Positions 38,340-47,600 of a stretch of 64,000 nt of DNA are shown in pieces. Below the pieces are notes generated by a model. That model was not told the DNA's origin. It ran no database searches and worked only from the letters and a program-made list of their open reading frames with translations. The DNA is taken from the NCBI RefSeq assembly GCF_016863655.1, contig NZ_BOPH01000073.1, forward strand, positions 1 through 64,000. Direction: 5' to 3'. Positions within the stretch are counted from its first letter, which is position 1, and each line of letters starts with the position of its first letter. Both the position numbers and the translations under genes were made by a program. Origin of the DNA: Virgisporangium ochraceum (GTDB lineage Bacteria > Actinomycetota > Actinomycetes > Mycobacteriales > Micromonosporaceae).

Positions 38340-40202
38340 ATGGCTGGTTCCGTGGCTTCGCCGCGGCGGTTACGGCTGGCACGGCACCTCGCCGTCCCGG
38401 TACTGGCCGCCGCGGTCGTCGCACTTCTACCCCTCGCGAAACCGGACGCCTCCGGCGGCGCCGCCGACCGGTGGACCCCGATGTCGCCGGTCAACGTCGC
38501 GTTCGAGCGCGGCAGCGGCTCCACGGTCACCGGTCACCTGCTCGGGTTCAACGACTTCCACGGCGCGCTCGACCCGCCCACGGGCAGCGGCGCGACCGTC
38601 AACGGCACGCCCGCCGGCGGCTCGGAGTACCTCGGGTACTGGGTGAAGAAGCTGCGGGCCGAGGCGCGCCAGCAGACCCCGTACGTCTACACGGTCGCGG
38701 CCGGCGACCTGGTCGGCGCGTCGCCGCTGGTGAGCGCCGCGTTCCACGACGAGCCGTCGATCGAGGTGCTCAACGCGATCGGACTGGACATCAGCTCCGT
38801 CGGTAACCACGAGTACGACGAGGGCGTCTCCGAGCTCGAGCGGCTCCAGCGCGGCGGCTGCCACCCCGTCGACGGCTGCCAGGACGGCGACCCGTACCGC
38901 GGCGCCGACTTCGAGTACCTCGCGGCCAACGTGGTGAACAAGCGCACCGGGCTGCCGCACCTGGCGCCGATCACCCTGCGGTGGGTCGGCGGCGTGCTGG
39001 TCGGCTTCGTCGGCATGACGCTCAAGGGCACCCCCGGCATCGTGAACCCGGCCGGCATCACCTCGGTCGAGTTCAAGGAGGAGGTCGCCACCGCGAACAT
39101 GTACGCCGACCTGCTCAAGCGCTTCCTCGGCGTCAAGGCGATGGTGCTGACCATCCACGAGGGCGGCGCGCAGAACCCGCCGCCGGCCACAATCGACCCG
39201 TCGAGCTGCGCGAACTTCGCCGGCGCGATCACCCCGATCGTCGCGGGCCTGCGGCCGGAGTTCGGGCTGGTCGTCTCCGGTCACACGCACCGGTTCTACA
39301 CCTGCGAGCTTCCCAACTCGGGCGGCAAGAGCGTGGTCACCAGCGCCGGCACCAACGGCCAGCTGGTCACCGACATCTCGTTCGCGGTCGACCGCCGCAC
39401 GAAGAAGTTCGTCTCGGCGAGCGCCCGCAACGTCATCGCCGAGAACGGCGTGCGCAACCCCGACGGCACCTGGCAGACCACCGCCCCCGGCGTGTTCGTA
39501 CGCAACCCGGCCCTGGTCGACCCGAAGGTCAAGACGGTCGCCGACAAGTACCGCACGGCCGTCGCGCCGATCGCGAACCGCGTCGTCGGCTCGATCAGCG
39601 CCGACATCGTCCGCGACGTCACGCCGGCCAGCAACCAGGAGAGCCCGCTCGGCGACGTGATCGCCGACGCGCAGCTGCGGTACACGCAGGCCTCGGCCGG
39701 CGCGCAGATCGCGCTGATGAACCCGGGCGGCATCCGGGCATCGCTGGCGTACGCCAACAGCCCGGGCGGCGAGGCACCCGGCCAGGTGACGTACGGCGAG
39801 GCGTTCACCGTGCAACCGTTCAACAACCTCGTGGTGACGCAGACGCTCACCGGCGCCCAGATCAAGGACGTGCTGGAACAGCAGTTCCCGATCGTCAACG
39901 GGGTGCAGACGCTGCGGATCCTGCAGGTGTCGGCCGGCTTCACGTACACGTACAACAGCACGGCCGCGGCCGGCAGCAGGATCTCGAACATCGCCCTGAA
40001 CGGCACGCCGATCGACCCCGCGGCGACCTACCGGGTGACGACGAACGACTTCCTGGCCAACGGCGGTGACGGCTTCACCGCCCTCACCGGCGGCACCAAC
40101 CGGGTCACCGCTCCCGGCTTCGACGTCGACGCGCTGATCGCCTACCTGGCGACCGGCCCGATCGCGCCGGGCCCGGCGAACCGGATCACCCGGGCCGGCT
40201 AA
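38340..40202 (+). CDS. Secreted 5'-nucleotidase/metallophosphatase (UshA-type)
   Basis: 620 aa from the ATG at 38340, with GGGAG 6 nt before it (a GTG at 38334 would overlap the ribosome site). The signal peptide is about 1-35. The metallophosphatase domain has LLGFNDFHGAL (Asp, His), AGDLVGASPL, VGNHEYDEG and SGHTHRFYTCEL. A linker precedes the 5'-nucleotidase C-terminal domain (about 410-600: SPLGDVIADAQL, MNPGGIRASL, FNNLVVTQTLTG, TNDFLANGGDGF). It releases phosphate from extracellular nucleotides. A strong hairpin 16 nt downstream ends the transcript. Confidence 0.95.
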   Translation: MAGSVASPRRLRLARHLAVPVLAAAVVALLPLAKPDASGGAADRWTPMSPVNVAFERGSGSTVTGHLLGFNDFHGALDPPTGSGATVNGTPAGGSEYLGYWVKKLRAEARQQTPYVYTVAAGDLVGASPLVSAAFHDEPSIEVLNAIGLDISSVGNHEYDEGVSELERLQRGGCHPVDGCQDGDPYRGADFEYLAANVVNKRTGLPHLAPITLRWVGGVLVGFVGMTLKGTPGIVNPAGITSVEFKEEVATANMYADLLKRFLGVKAMVLTIHEGGAQNPPPATIDPSSCANFAGAITPIVAGLRPEFGLVVSGHTHRFYTCELPNSGGKSVVTSAGTNGQLVTDISFAVDRRTKKFVSASARNVIAENGVRNPDGTWQTTAPGVFVRNPALVDPKVKTVADKYRTAVAPIANRVVGSISADIVRDVTPASNQESPLGDVIADAQLRYTQASAGAQIALMNPGGIRASLAYANSPGGEAPGQVTYGEAFTVQPFNNLVVTQTLTGAQIKDVLEQQFPIVNGVQTLRILQVSAGFTYTYNSTAAAGSRISNIALNGTPIDPAATYRVTTNDFLANGGDGFTALTGGTNRVTAPGFDVDALIAYLATGPIAPGPANRITRAG

Positions 40203-40218
40203 ACCGGTATCTGTCGAG

Positions 40219-40253
40219 CGGACCCCCTGGCACGCTGTGCGCCAGGGGGTCCG
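40219..40253 (+). terminator. Terminator hairpin that also contains the GNAT ribosome site
   Basis: CGGACCCCCTGGC (40219-40231) and 40241-40253 form a perfect 13-bp stem with a 9-nt loop, 16 nt after the 5'-nucleotidase stop. The 3' arm holds AGGGGG, the Shine-Dalgarno for the TTG start at 40257. Confidence 0.85.
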
Positions 40254-40256
40254 ATC

Positions 40257-40790
40257 TTGTTCACTGACAAACCGACGCTCACCGGCGAGCGCGTCATCCT
40301 GCGCCCGGTCACCGTCGACGACGTTCCCGGCCTGGCGGCGATGCTCGACGACCCGGAGGGCCGGCAGCTCACCGGCACCCACGCCACGTTCACGTCCGAG
40401 CAGCTCTACGCGTGGTACGCCACCCGCGGCGGGGAGCCGGACCGGCTCGACCTGGCCGTGGTCGACCGGGCCACGGGCGGGTACGCCGGCGAGGTCGTCC
40501 TCAACGACCTCGACGAGGACAATCTCTGCTGCGGCTTCCGGATCAGCCTCGGCCCGGCCGCGCGGGGGCGCGGCCTGGGCACCGAGGCCACCCGCCTGAC
40601 CCTCGGCTACGCCTTCGGGATCGGCCTGCACCGCGTGGAGCTGGAGGTGTACGCGTTCAACCCGCGGGCACAGGCCGTCTACGAGAAGGTCGGCTTCGTC
40701 CGTGAGGGCGTCCGTCGCGACGCCCTACGGTGGGACGGCGGGTGGGTCGACGCCGTCACCATGGCGGCCCTCGCCACGGAGTGGCGCTAG
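40257..40790 (+). CDS. GNAT-family N-acetyltransferase (RimJ/RimL type)
   Basis: 177 aa with a TTG start; no other start fits, as PTLTGERVILRPVTVDD begins at once. AGGGGG lies 7 nt upstream, within a terminator stem. The acetyl-CoA site is seen as GRGLGTEATRLTLGYAF (about 102-118) and AFNPRAQAVYEKVGFVREGVRR closes the domain. It belongs to the Acetyltransf_3 group that acetylates ribosomal proteins, antibiotics or small amines. The substrate is unknown. Its stop overlaps the convergent permease stop (CTAG). Confidence 0.88.
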   Translation: MFTDKPTLTGERVILRPVTVDDVPGLAAMLDDPEGRQLTGTHATFTSEQLYAWYATRGGEPDRLDLAVVDRATGGYAGEVVLNDLDEDNLCCGFRISLGPAARGRGLGTEATRLTLGYAFGIGLHRVELEVYAFNPRAQAVYEKVGFVREGVRRDALRWDGGWVDAVTMAALATEWR

Positions 40791-41851
40791 ACGCTGTCCC
40801 ATTTGAAGAGCTTGGCCGAGATGGCCGTGAGTACCACCGCGAACCCCAGCAGGATGCCGATCTCCGGCAGCACCACCTCGGGGGTGCGCCCGCGCACCAT
40901 CACGTCGAGCATCGCGTTGTTCAGGTGCTTGAGCGGGAAGACCTCCGAGACCGCGCGCAGCCAGCCCGGTGCGTTGTCGAGCGGGAAGAACGACCCCGAC
41001 AGGAACGCCATCGGCAGCACGATGATGTTGACGATCGCGCTCGCGCTCTCCTGGGTCCTCGCCCACGAGCCGGCGAGCAGGCCGATCGACAGGAACGCCA
41101 GCGTGCCGGCCATGATCAGCGGGATGGCCATCCACCAGTACGCCGTGAGCTTCAGCCCGAAGTAGGGCAGCGACGCCACGCCGATGAAAAGGGCCGTCTG
41201 CGCGAACGCGATCACCAGGCTGATGCCCACCCGGGCGGCCACCACCGCCGCCGGGCTCACCGGTGCCAGGCGAAGCCGGCGCAGCAGCTTCTTCTCCCGC
41301 CAGGTCACCAGCGTCAGCGCGGCGCCGAACGTCGCGCCGGTGGCGATGGCCCAGCCGAGCAGGCCGGGGGTGATGAACTGGATGGTCTCCAGCGACTCGT
41401 CCTCGACCTGCACGACGTCGAGGGAGAACTTCGGCGGCACGCCGCTCAGGGACAGGTTGGCGCTCTCGACGAGCGAGTTGAAGATCGACCGGACGGTGCC
41501 GGCCCGCACCTGGTCGGCCATGGAGAAGTGCAGGACGACCTCGTCGCCGCGCTGCTCGACGGCCGCCGCGACGTCACCGTCGCGGACGGCCTTGAGCGCG
41601 GAGGCGGCGTCGTCGCGGCGCTCGACGCTCATCACCTTGTCCAGCTCCGTGCGGGCGTCGGCGGGCAACGAGTCGAGGACCGGCACAGCGCCGATCTGCA
41701 GCACGTCGACCTTCGCCACCCCGCTGTCCTTGAAGAGGCCCCCGAACAGCAGCAGGAACATCAGCGGGAAGAAGATCGTGAAGAACAGGGCGGCCCGGTC
41801 ACGGACGAACCCGAGCAGCATCGCCCGCGAGAGGCTTCGTAGACCAAGCAT
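40787..41851 (-). CDS. ABC-2 type transporter permease
   Basis: 354 aa from the ATG at 41851 (ATGA overlap with the ATPase). One N-terminal helix (about 19-38) is followed by an outer domain of about 130 residues. Five C-terminal helices (about 165-190, 215-240, 248-275, 280-300, 325-345) form the ABC2_membrane_3 layout (YhgE/NodJ-like exporters). SETTLVTWREKK-like cytoplasmic loops are visible (LTLVTWREKKLLRRLRLAPV). The exported substrate is unknown. The ATPase is immediately upstream. Confidence 0.88.
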   Translation of the reverse strand: MLGLRSLSRAMLLGFVRDRAALFFTIFFPLMFLLLFGGLFKDSGVAKVDVLQIGAVPVLDSLPADARTELDKVMSVERRDDAASALKAVRDGDVAAAVEQRGDEVVLHFSMADQVRAGTVRSIFNSLVESANLSLSGVPPKFSLDVVQVEDESLETIQFITPGLLGWAIATGATFGAALTLVTWREKKLLRRLRLAPVSPAAVVAARVGISLVIAFAQTALFIGVASLPYFGLKLTAYWWMAIPLIMAGTLAFLSIGLLAGSWARTQESASAIVNIIVLPMAFLSGSFFPLDNAPGWLRAVSEVFPLKHLNNAMLDVMVRGRTPEVVLPEIGILLGFAVVLTAISAKLFKWDSV

Positions 41852-42753
41852 CAGGCCCGGTACTCCCGTCCGGTCAGGTTGAGGAAAACGTCCTCGAGGG
41901 TCGCGGCGCGCACGGACAGGCCACGGAGCGCGTCGCGCTCGGCCAGAGCGGCGAGCACCGGAGCGGGCTCGGTCGTGGCGATCGTCAGCGAGACGCCGTC
42001 GTCCTCGACGGTGGCGCCGGGCTGGATCGCCTGCGCGTCGGCGACCGGCAGCACGCCGCTCTCCACCGAGATGCGCGTCGGCGCCTGCAGCCCCCGTACC
42101 AGGGTGGCCGGCGGACCCAGTTGGAGCACCTTGCCCCGGTCCATGATCGCGACGCGGTCGCAGAGCGCCTCGGCCTCGTCCATGTAGTGCGTGGTGAGCA
42201 CGACGGTGCGGCCGGCGTCGTTGATCTGCCGCAGCAGGTCCCACAGGTTGCGCCGGGCCTGCGGGTCGAGGGCGGCCGTCGGCTCGTCGAGGAAGACCAG
42301 TTCGGGGTCGTGCACGAGCGCACAGGCGATCGACAGCCGCTGCATCTGGCCGCCGCTGAGCTTCTCGGTGCGGGTGTCGGCCTTGTCGGTGAGGCCCACT
42401 GTGGCGAGCATCTCGTCGGCCCGGTCGGCGGCGACCCCGTAGAGCGACGCGAACATGCGGATCTGCTCACGCGCGGTGAGCCGCTCGAAGAACGAGGACG
42501 CCTGCAACTGGACGCCGATGCGGGTCAGCAGGCTCCGGTTCCGCGGCCACGGCGAGGTGCCGAACACGCTCACGCTACCGCTGTCGGGCTCCCGCAGCCC
42601 TTCGATGATCTCCAGGGTGGTGGTCTTGCCCGCGCCGTTGGGTCCGAGGATGCCGAAGAACTCCCCGGGCTGGACCTCGAACGTCACACCGTCGACGGCT
42701 CTGGTGTCGCCGTACTGCTTGTGGAGGTCCTGTACCTCGATCGTCCCCGTCAC
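41851..42753 (-). CDS. ABC transporter ATP-binding protein (DrrA-like)
   Basis: 300 aa from GTG 42753, chosen because a TATCGT hexamer ends 7 nt before it; GTG 42762 is in frame. Walker A GPNGAGKTT, Q-loop LQASSF, signature LSGGQMQR, Walker B LVFLDEP and the H-loop LTTHYMDEAE are intact. The C-terminal extension (about 220-300) is the DUF4162-type domain of drug or antibiotic exporters (DrrA/CcmA). It pairs with the ABC-2 permease by ATGA overlap. A strong hairpin separates it from the upstream acidic-protein gene, so the pair probably has its own promoter. Confidence 0.92.
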   Translation of the reverse strand: MTGTIEVQDLHKQYGDTRAVDGVTFEVQPGEFFGILGPNGAGKTTTLEIIEGLREPDSGSVSVFGTSPWPRNRSLLTRIGVQLQASSFFERLTAREQIRMFASLYGVAADRADEMLATVGLTDKADTRTEKLSGGQMQRLSIACALVHDPELVFLDEPTAALDPQARRNLWDLLRQINDAGRTVVLTTHYMDEAEALCDRVAIMDRGKVLQLGPPATLVRGLQAPTRISVESGVLPVADAQAIQPGATVEDDGVSLTIATTEPAPVLAALAERDALRGLSVRAATLEDVFLNLTGREYRA

Positions 42754-42760
42754 GACCTGC

Positions 42761-42766
42761 ACGATA
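42761..42766 (-). promoter_or_regulatory. Probable leaderless -10 element of the DrrA-like gene
   Basis: TATCGT on the minus strand ends 7 nt before GTG 42753. Confidence 0.45.
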
Positions 42767-42779
42767 GTCGGCCAACATC

Positions 42780-42820
42780 AACCGGCGCGCCCGACCAAGG
42801 TCTGGTCGAACGCGCCGGTT
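42780..42820 (-). terminator. Terminator of the M50-protease cluster
   Basis: AACCGGCGCG (42780-42789) and 42811-42820 are perfect 10-bp arms, with inner CGACC/GGTCG pairing, 20 nt after the acidic-protein stop on the minus strand. Confidence 0.75.
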
Positions 42821-42839
42821 TTGTCCCGCCTCACGGCGT

Positions 42840-43268
42840 CTATAGGGCTACGTACGGATCGTCGGCCGACACTGTCTCGTACGCGCCGTCGTGGTTGTGA
42901 TCGGACACCAGGTCGGTCCACCAGCCCTGTTCACCGGGGTCCGAGCCGATCAGGTCGTAGGAGGCGTCGAAATGGCTATCGGACAGGCTGCCGAGATCGA
43001 GACCCGAGAGGTCGAACTCGAGACCGTCCAGCAGCCCACCGGGCTCCTCGATCGCGAGCGGGTCCTCGTACTCGTTCACGTCGAGCGGCTCGGCCGGGTC
43101 GTCCTCGTGGGAGGGTCCCCACTCGGCGTCCTGGAACGACGAGGCGTCGTCGTAGCTCGCGTCATGGTCCGCGCCGGTGGGGGCGTCGGACCAGAGCGAG
43201 TCGGGCGCATCGTGGGTGCCGTCGTCGCCGGCCCCCTCGAGGCCCTCAAGAAACTCGAATTCGCTCAT
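42840..43268 (-). CDS. Highly acidic low-complexity protein, unknown function
   Basis: 142 aa, very rich in Asp and Glu, with few basic residues (almost all charges negative). No signal peptide or membrane helix is seen. Repeated short D/S/L patterns occur (GLEFDLSGLDLGSLSD), and the end carries DHNHDGAYE, an EF-hand-like loop similar to those in the next gene upstream. It is the last gene of the 48.0-42.8 kb cluster, 121 nt after the repeat protein, with a terminator following. No family recognised; calcium binding is inference. Confidence 0.7.
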   Translation of the reverse strand: MSEFEFLEGLEGAGDDGTHDAPDSLWSDAPTGADHDASYDDASSFQDAEWGPSHEDDPAEPLDVNEYEDPLAIEEPGGLLDGLEFDLSGLDLGSLSDSHFDASYDLIGSDPGEQGWWTDLVSDHNHDGAYETVSADDPYVAL

Positions 43269-43389
43269 CGCCGCTGCTCCAGCCGTCGTTTGGTGATGTG
43301 CTCAACGGTAGGTAACAGCGGAGCGCGGGTGCTCCCCAAAGTGTGCCGCGCTCGCGAGCAACCTTCTGCCGGGCTCGCGGGTCGCGCGA

Positions 43390-44379
43390 CTACTGCGCCC
43401 GCGGGTCCCTGATCTCGGAGCGCTGGGCCTCGTACGCGGGCGCCTGCCGGCGCTCGTCGAGCCAGCCGTCGCCGTCGGTGTCGACCCACTGGGTGTCCAG
43501 GGCGCCGTCGCCGTCGGCGTCGGTGGTGGCCTCGTCGATCAGGCCGTCGCGGTCGAGGTCGTGGCCGACGAACTCGGCGTGACCGTCGCCGTCGCGGTCG
43601 ACGGACAGGTCGACGCCGCCGTCCTCCCGGTTGGTGGCGGTGAAGTCGTCCCACCGGCCGTCGCCGTTGGCGTCGACCCGGGTGGTGTAGTCCTGCGCGG
43701 CGGCGCTGGTGTAGAGCGTGCCGCGCGGCTCCTCCTCCACCCCGCCGTCGCCCATGAAGTCGCCGGCCTGGCTCACCACGGCGCCGAGCCCTTCGCCGTG
43801 CCCTTCGCCGTGCCGGGGCCGGTACTCGTCGCTGCCCGGCTGGTCACCGAAGCTGGCCTGAGACGCGCCGTCGTCGGTGCCGAAGCTGGCACCCGAGTCG
43901 ACCGGCCCGCCGCCGCCCTGTCCGCCGCCGCCCTGTCCACCGCTACCCTGCCCGCCCGGATCCGCCGAGCCGAAGCTGGCGCCCGACCGGCTCTCCCCGG
44001 CGCCGAAGCTGGCGCCGGAGCGGCTGTCGTCGGCGCCGAAGCTGGCGCCCGACCGCGACCCGTCCTGGTGGTCGGTCAGGAACGAGCCGCCGGCGCCACC
44101 GCCCTGCCCGCCGGTGTCGGCCGGGTTCAGGGTCGCGTCGCCGAGGCCACCGAACCCGCCCATCGGAGAGAGCAGGCCGAACAGGCTCGCCTTGCTGGTG
44201 CGCGTCTCGACCTGGCGCTGGCTGTCGCCGGCACCGGTGTCGACCTGCGACCGCAGCAGGTCGAGCTCGTCGGGCGACAGCCGGTAGCCGGCCAGCGCAC
44301 GGGCCGGGTCGGTGGCCAGCTCGTCACGGAACGCCGGGTCGGAGATCAGGCGTTCCAGGGCGGCGTCAAAATCCGTCAT
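43390..44379 (-). CDS. Leader-like N-terminus, SGASFG repeats and Asp-rich calcium-type repeats
   Basis: 329 aa. Residues about 4-46 (FDAALERLISDPAFRDELATD..., then LSPDELDLLRSQ) look like the helical leader or recognition segment of Nif11/Os1348-type precursor proteins. Residues 108-140 are three 11-residue units with SRSGASFG, with two more degenerate copies near 162 and 173, set in Gly/Gln-rich sequence. Residues about 234-310 carry five D-x-D/N-x-D-G loops (VDANGDGRWDD, DRDGDGH, DLDRDG, DADGDG, DTDGDGWLDE), like thrombospondin-3 or dockerin calcium repeats. No signal peptide is seen. GAGGG lies before the ATG. It is 18 nt after a Cys-rich small gene. Function unknown. Confidence 0.75.
   Translation of the reverse strand: MTDFDAALERLISDPAFRDELATDPARALAGYRLSPDELDLLRSQVDTGAGDSQRQVETRTSKASLFGLLSPMGGFGGLGDATLNPADTGGQGGGAGGSFLTDHQDGSRSGASFGADDSRSGASFGAGESRSGASFGSADPGGQGSGGQGGGGQGGGGPVDSGASFGTDDGASQASFGDQPGSDEYRPRHGEGHGEGLGAVVSQAGDFMGDGGVEEEPRGTLYTSAAAQDYTTRVDANGDGRWDDFTATNREDGGVDLSVDRDGDGHAEFVGHDLDRDGLIDEATTDADGDGALDTQWVDTDGDGWLDERRQAPAYEAQRSEIRDPRAQ
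43960..44058 (-). repeat. 33-bp tandem repeat coding SRSGASFG units
   Basis: Three 33-bp units code for residues 108-140 of the leader-like protein. The core GAAGCTGGC (plus strand) recurs in each and twice more at about 43879 and 43846. Confidence 0.85.
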
Positions 44380-44397
44380 GGCGCAACGGTCCCTCGG

Positions 44398-44613
44398 TCA
44401 GTCAAGTTCGGGCATCGGGACGGGCTGCGGCCGCGGCCGGCACGTCCCACACTGCACGGCGTCCTCCACGACGAGCCCCTCGGCGCGGCCGCGTGCCTGG
44501 CTACGGTGCACCTCGAGGAGGTAGGGGCCGAACTTCGCGTGGTCTTCGCACAGCCCACGCGCGCAGAACCGGCATGAACCGCGCGCAGCCTTGGCGCAGA
44601 ACCAGCACAACAT
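44398..44613 (-). CDS. Small cysteine-rich (zinc-ribbon-like) protein
   Basis: 71 aa from ATG 44613; AAGGAGACATAGTCGG provides the ribosome site inside the end of the protease gene. CWFC, CRFC, CEDH and CGTC are paired ligands able to bind one or two zinc ions (CxxC x7 CxxC x3 C x2 H, then CxxC near residue 57). It starts 4 nt after the protease stop, so it is co-translated. No family is recognised. It may be a metal-binding partner or adaptor in the cluster. Confidence 0.8.
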   Translation of the reverse strand: MLCWFCAKAARGSCRFCARGLCEDHAKFGPYLLEVHRSQARGRAEGLVVEDAVQCGTCRPRPQPVPMPELD

Positions 44614-44617
44614 CCGA

Positions 44618-47600
44618 CTATGTCTCCTTCTCGTCAACCGTGGGGGACGTCTGTGGGCACCGGGCCTGGTAGGTGACCGAGCCGGCGCTGGCCGATGAAG
44701 TATTGCCGGCCCCATCGGTGGCCACAATGGTCACCGGGATCGTGTAGTTGGCCTCGTCGGTACCGAACGGGCCGATGGGTCCGCTGGTGTAGGTGTTGCC
44801 ACCGCTCATCGTCACCGTCGTGGTCTGTCCGAAGAACGTGTACCGGGCCACCACCGACTTCACTCCCGACGCGGCGTCGGACACCAGCGCGCTGATGGTG
44901 AACGTCGTCGGCGTGGTGCGGCAGTACGTCGCGTAGATCAGCCGTGGCCCGGCCGACGCCCGCTGGATCACCGGACCCGTCGTGTCGCGCGGCGGCGCCG
45001 GCGAGGTGGTCGTCGGCGGGTTCTGGGGTGGGTTCTGGGGTGGATTCTGCGGCGGGTTGTTCGGTGGGTTGTTCGGCCGCGTCGTCGTCGGTCCGCGGGT
45101 GGGCCCGCGGGTCGGGTCCGGTGCCGTCGTGGTGGAGCTCGACGGCGGCGGGGTCAGCGACGGCACCGGTGACGCCGACGTGGCCGGCGGGTCGGTGGTG
45201 GGAGCCGCCGTGCCGGCGACCGGCAGGGCCACGCCGTCGCCGCAGTCGAGCGCGGTCTCGGTGGTCGGCAGCAGGTCACCGGCCAGGCGGACCGCGCCGA
45301 TCGACGCCACGGTGGCCTGCGGCTCGGTGATCCAGCGCGCGTCGCCGGTGTTGGCGATCGGGCCGGCCGCGGTGCCGAGGGCCATCGCGAGCGGCGCGAA
45401 CGCCGACGACGTCGCACCGGTGTCGACCAGTGCCCGGCCACGGTCGAGCCGCAACGCGGCCGACGGACGGGTCGGGCCGGCCCCGGTGCTGGCCAGCTCG
45501 CCGATCCCGGCCGCCGACCCGGCGCACAGCACGGTGCGCGCGCCGCCCCGGAACGTCAGCCAGGCGCCGGAGCGCCGCCCGACGGTGACCGAGTCGCCGG
45601 CGCTCACGTACACCTCGTCGCCCTCGGCCAGGCGCACCTCCTCGCCGTCGACGACGGCGACCGTCGTGCCGCGCAGGCCCGTGAGCATCGCCCGGTCGGT
45701 GGGCATCTCGGCCCAGGCGGGACCGGGCCAGATGTTGCTCGTGGTGACGCCCAGCGCGAACACCAGCAGCAGGAGCAGCAGCCACCACAGCTTGCGCTCG
45801 AACCGGCCGTCGGCGTCTTCGTCGACCGGCGGAGGAGCACCCGGCGGTGCGGCGAGGGGCGGGTACGCGGCGGGTGGGTGGGCGCCGAAGGTGGGTGCCG
45901 TGGCTCCGGCCGTGGACGACGGGCCCCCGGTACCCAGGAGCAGGGTGGTGCCGCCGACGGCGGGCAGGGTCCAGGTGCGCACGGGGGTGCGTGCGGTGGC
46001 GTTCGCGGCCGGCTGGCCCTCGCCGCGCGGGCCGATCAGGGCGCCGCGCTGCAGGTCGGTGCCGTCGGACAGGGTCACCACGCCGGCCGCGACGACCACC
46101 GCGTCGGTGGGGTCGGCGGTGGTCACCGGGGCGCCGGGTGCCCAGGTGGCCGGCTTCGAGCGGGCGGCCATCGCGAGCCGGTCGTCCTCGGTGAGCCCGG
46201 CCAGTGCCGGCGACTCGGCGAGCAGCGCGTCGAGCTCGGCCCGCTCGGCCGGTGGTGGACCGGAGACCGGGCCGATGGCGCCGGCGACGGCCGGCGCGGG
46301 CACGGCGAGCAGCGTGGTGCCGGCGGTGATCCAGGTCAGCGCGGCCGGCGCGCCGGTGACCGCGCCGGCGAGCCCGACGACGCCACCTGGGCCGACCCGC
46401 TCCCGCACCAGCCCGGACGGGTCGTTGGGCCGCCGGCCCTCGACCGCGCCGTCGACGACGACGAACACGTCGGGCTGGGCGGCGCCGGCGAACACCAGGT
46501 GCTGGCCGGTGCGCGGGTGCACCCAGCGGGCCTGCTCGGCGAGCGCGACCAGGACCGGCACGGGCAGCCGGCCCAGCGACGACTCACGCAGCGCGGCCAG
46601 CCGCCGGGGCGCGTCGGCGGCCCGGTTCCGCTCGCGTACGGAAGCACGCAACCGACGGACTCTTCGAGACGACCAGCCAGCTAGCGCGTAACACACAGGC
46701 GACAGCAACCCCGCGACCACCGCGACCAGCAGCACGCGGGCCGGCCACCCCGACCGCCACAGCCCCGTGACCAGCCCGGCCACGCGGTCGGTATATATGC
46801 GGTACGCGAGGTTCGCGGCGATCACCAGCCAGACCACGGCGAGCATCCCGTACAACGCGACCAGCCGGCCCTCGCGGTCGAGCTGGGCGAAGCGCGGCGG
46901 CCGGCGCCGCACGCGCGCGACCACCCAGGCCAGGCCGCGGGCCCGCAGGTTGGGGACCTCCAGCCAGTCCATGAGCAGGTAGTAGCCGTCGAGGGCGAGG
47001 AACGGGTTGAGGTTGAACAACGCGTTGACGTACCAGGCGAAGCAGAGCTTGAACGCCCACGGCGCGGCCGGCGGGTAGACGACCGCCAGGAGCTGCGCGA
47101 GGCCGGCGAGCACGAGCCCGGCGGCCGGACCGGCGGCGGTCGTGATGATGCGGGCCTTCCGGCCGGCCATCCACACGTCGGTGGTGTCGACGAAGACGCT
47201 CGGGATGCCGAAGTAGACGAGGAAGCCCGCCACGGGTACGCGCCGGCCGGCGTGTCTGGTGGCGAGGGCATGGCCGAGCTCGTGGCACGCCAGCGCCACC
47301 ACGTTGAGACCGAGCAGCACCAGCGCACCGGCGATGTAGGAGTCCTCGGTGAGGAACACCGCCTGCGCGCCGGTCGCCCAGGTCCACACGAACAGCCCGA
47401 TGCCGACCAGCGCCACCAGCGCCGAGAGGAGCGCGCCGGCACGGGTGAAGAACAGCCTTCCGCCGCCCTTGTAGAGGGCACCGACGAGCGGGTCGACGCT
47501 GGCAAGCACCACCCGGCGGCCCTGGGCGAACGCGACCATGCCCCGGCCCAGGCGCACCGGCCACGGCTTGCGGAGAGTGTGCTGGATCGGCCGGAACGCG

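Noticed and set aside
36194-38530. 778-codon minus-strand frame opposite the prolyl oligopeptidase
   Set aside because: Shadow frame created by high G+C codon bias; lacks any motif.
40787-42753. ABC exporter as part of the M50-protease operon
   Set aside because: It is on the same strand and next in line, but a 10-bp hairpin terminator and a separate -10 lie between them, so joint transcription is not supported.
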